This document shows, piece by piece, positions 4,967 through 5,955 of a stretch of 5,955 bases of DNA. How positions within the stretch are numbered: position 1 is the first letter of the stretch; each line of letters opens with the position of its first letter. Both the position numbers and the translations under genes were made by a program. A model generated the notes under the pieces. It had not been told where the DNA came from, made no database searches, and worked only from the letters and a program-made list of their open reading frames with translations. This stretch comes from DATFDN01 sp049591635 (GTDB taxonomy: Bacteria > Pseudomonadota > Alphaproteobacteria > Acetobacterales > Acetobacteraceae): the NCBI GenBank assembly GCA_049591635.1, contig JBAWFF010000524.1:1-5955 (forward strand). The letters are read 5' to 3'.

Positions 4967-5955
4967 ATGCCCCAGATGAGCGCGATCGAGCCGATCCCCT
5001 ACCCCGACGCCAAGCTCCGCCGCATCCTCGGCTCGGTACGCGTCATCGCGCTGGTCGGCGCGTCCTCGAACTGGAACCGCCCGAGCTACTTCGTCATGAA
5101 GTACCTCCAGGGGAAGGGCTACCGCGTCATCCCGGTCAATCCGCGCCTCGCCGGGCAGACCCTGCTCGGCGAACGTGCCTACGCCTCGGTGCGCGACATC
5201 CCCGAGCCTGTCGACATGGTCGACATCTTCCGCGCCTCCGACCGGGTCGACCCGATCGTCGACGACGCCATCGCCATCGGCGCGCGCGTCGTCTGGATGC
5301 AGTTGGGCATCCGCAACGACGAAGCCGGCGCGCGGGCCGAGGCCGCCGGGCTCGAGGTGGTGATGAACCGCTGCCCAAAGATCGAGTTCGGCCGATTGGG
5401 CGGCGAGCTGTCCTGGAGCGGCGTCGATTCCGGTATCATCCGCAATCAGGCAGCGAAGGCGCCGACCGACGCCAAACCGCGCCCGGAGCCGGAGCGGAAT
5501 GTCACCTACGGCTTCGACACCCGCGCGATCCACGCCGGCGCCGCGCCCGATCCCACCACCGGGGCGCGTTCGACGCCGATCTTCCAGACCGCGGCTTACG
5601 TGTTCGACGACGCCGATCACGCCGCCTCGCTCTTCAACCTGCACAATTTCGGCTACATCTACGGCCGCATCACCAACCCCACCGTCTCGGTGCTCGAGGA
5701 GCGCGTCGCCAGCCTCGAAGGCGGACGCGCCGCGCTCGCCTGCGCATCGGGCCACGCCGCGCAGTTCCTCGTCTTCGTGACCATGCTCGAGCCGGGCGAT
5801 GAGTTCCTCGCCTCACGCAACCTCTACGGCGGCTCGCTCACCCAGTTCGGGCTGTCGTTCAAGAAGCTCGGTTGGACCTGCCACTTCGTCGATCCAAGCG
5901 ATCCCGAGGATTTCCGCCGCGCGCTGACGCCGCGCTGCAAGGCGATCTTCGTCGA
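4967..5955 (+). CDS. Fusion of CoA-binding (YccU-like) domain and O-acetylhomoserine sulfhydrylase-type PLP enzyme, 3'-truncated by window edge
   Basis: One uninterrupted frame carries two domains. Residues 1 to about 150 are a Rossmann-like CoA-binding domain of the YccU type (VIALVGASSNWNRPSY, VIPVNP, then VVWMQLGIRNDEAGARAEAAGLEVVMNRCPKIE). A charged, proline-rich linker (AKAPTDAKPRPEPERN, about 163-178) leads into a Cys/Met-metabolism PLP domain from about residue 181 (YGFDTRAIHAG). That domain shows STPIFQTAAYVF, the Y-x-x-x-NPT segment (YGRITNPT) for PLP phosphate contact, LASRNLYGGS and ASGHAAQ. The PLP lysine lies beyond the window. The second domain would make homocysteine from O-acetylhomoserine and sulfide. 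Start ATG 4967 is used; ATG 4976 in the same frame is equally possible, and neither has a clear ribosome binding site. The two families commonly occur as separate proteins. Sure of both domains; what the fusion adds is unknown. Confidence 0.88.
   Translation, partial: MPQMSAIEPIPYPDAKLRRILGSVRVIALVGASSNWNRPSYFVMKYLQGKGYRVIPVNPRLAGQTLLGERAYASVRDIPEPVDMVDIFRASDRVDPIVDDAIAIGARVVWMQLGIRNDEAGARAEAAGLEVVMNRCPKIEFGRLGGELSWSGVDSGIIRNQAAKAPTDAKPRPEPERNVTYGFDTRAIHAGAAPDPTTGARSTPIFQTAAYVFDDADHAASLFNLHNFGYIYGRITNPTVSVLEERVASLEGGRAALACASGHAAQFLVFVTMLEPGDEFLASRNLYGGSLTQFGLSFKKLGWTCHFVDPSDPEDFRRALTPRCKAIFV

Noticed and set aside
4729..5802. 357-residue + strand open frame and the 295-residue - strand frame at 4868-5755
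   Set aside because: Both are Arg/Ala/Gly-rich shadows of the CoA-binding/PLP fusion, whose own frame gives clear domains, and both cross the small RNA terminator.

Overview
The window reads as GC-rich alphaproteobacterial chromosome. The evidence is a high-GC coding bias, an alphaproteobacterial-type promoter (CTTGCG-17-CTATGT) driving a short RNA that looks like the suhB/MmgR (alpha-r8) family, and the protein families present. The genus cannot be fixed from the sequence alone.

Layout. (1) 1-1247 is the 3' part of a class III (CaiB/BaiF) CoA-transferase gene on +. (2) 1249-3928 is an inserted 2,680-bp mobile element flanked by a perfect 6-bp target duplication, CCTAGC. It has no visible transposase. 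It looks like a composite of two small elements: a 283-bp element (1249-1531) and a 1,070-bp element (2859-3928) carrying a small serine recombinase. They bracket a 1.3-kb passenger (1532-2858) encoding a Tat-exported, zinc-dependent AstE/AspA-like hydrolase. (3) 3930-4706 (-) is a secreted lytic transglycosylase. (4) 4785-4905 is a promoter, a structured small RNA and a strong intrinsic terminator. (5) 4967-5955 (+, runs off the window) is a fusion of a CoA-binding (YccU-like) domain to the start of an O-acetylhomoserine sulfhydrylase-type PLP enzyme.

The most striking result is the reconstruction of the insertion. Removing the element and one CCTAGC copy joins the CoA-transferase directly to the convergent lytic transglycosylase, whose stop codons both lie in one palindromic CTAG. 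The element landed in that CTAG. Because CCTAGC was duplicated, each gene kept its own intact stop. The NCTAGN target and 6-bp duplication recall IS481-family behaviour, while the long ends with iterated motifs recall IS21-family ends. With no transposase present, the family remains an inference.

The outer ends are elaborate: 162-163 bp each, with seven spaced copies of a GTGCTCRC-like octamer, in inverted orientation. The inner ends are shorter. Terminal sequences pair as outer-left with inner-left and inner-right with outer-right, which supports two distinct ancestral elements that moved together as one unit. Recombinase and hydrolase are both on the - strand, so recombinase transcription could read into the hydrolase, which has a good ribosome binding site but almost no upstream DNA of its own.
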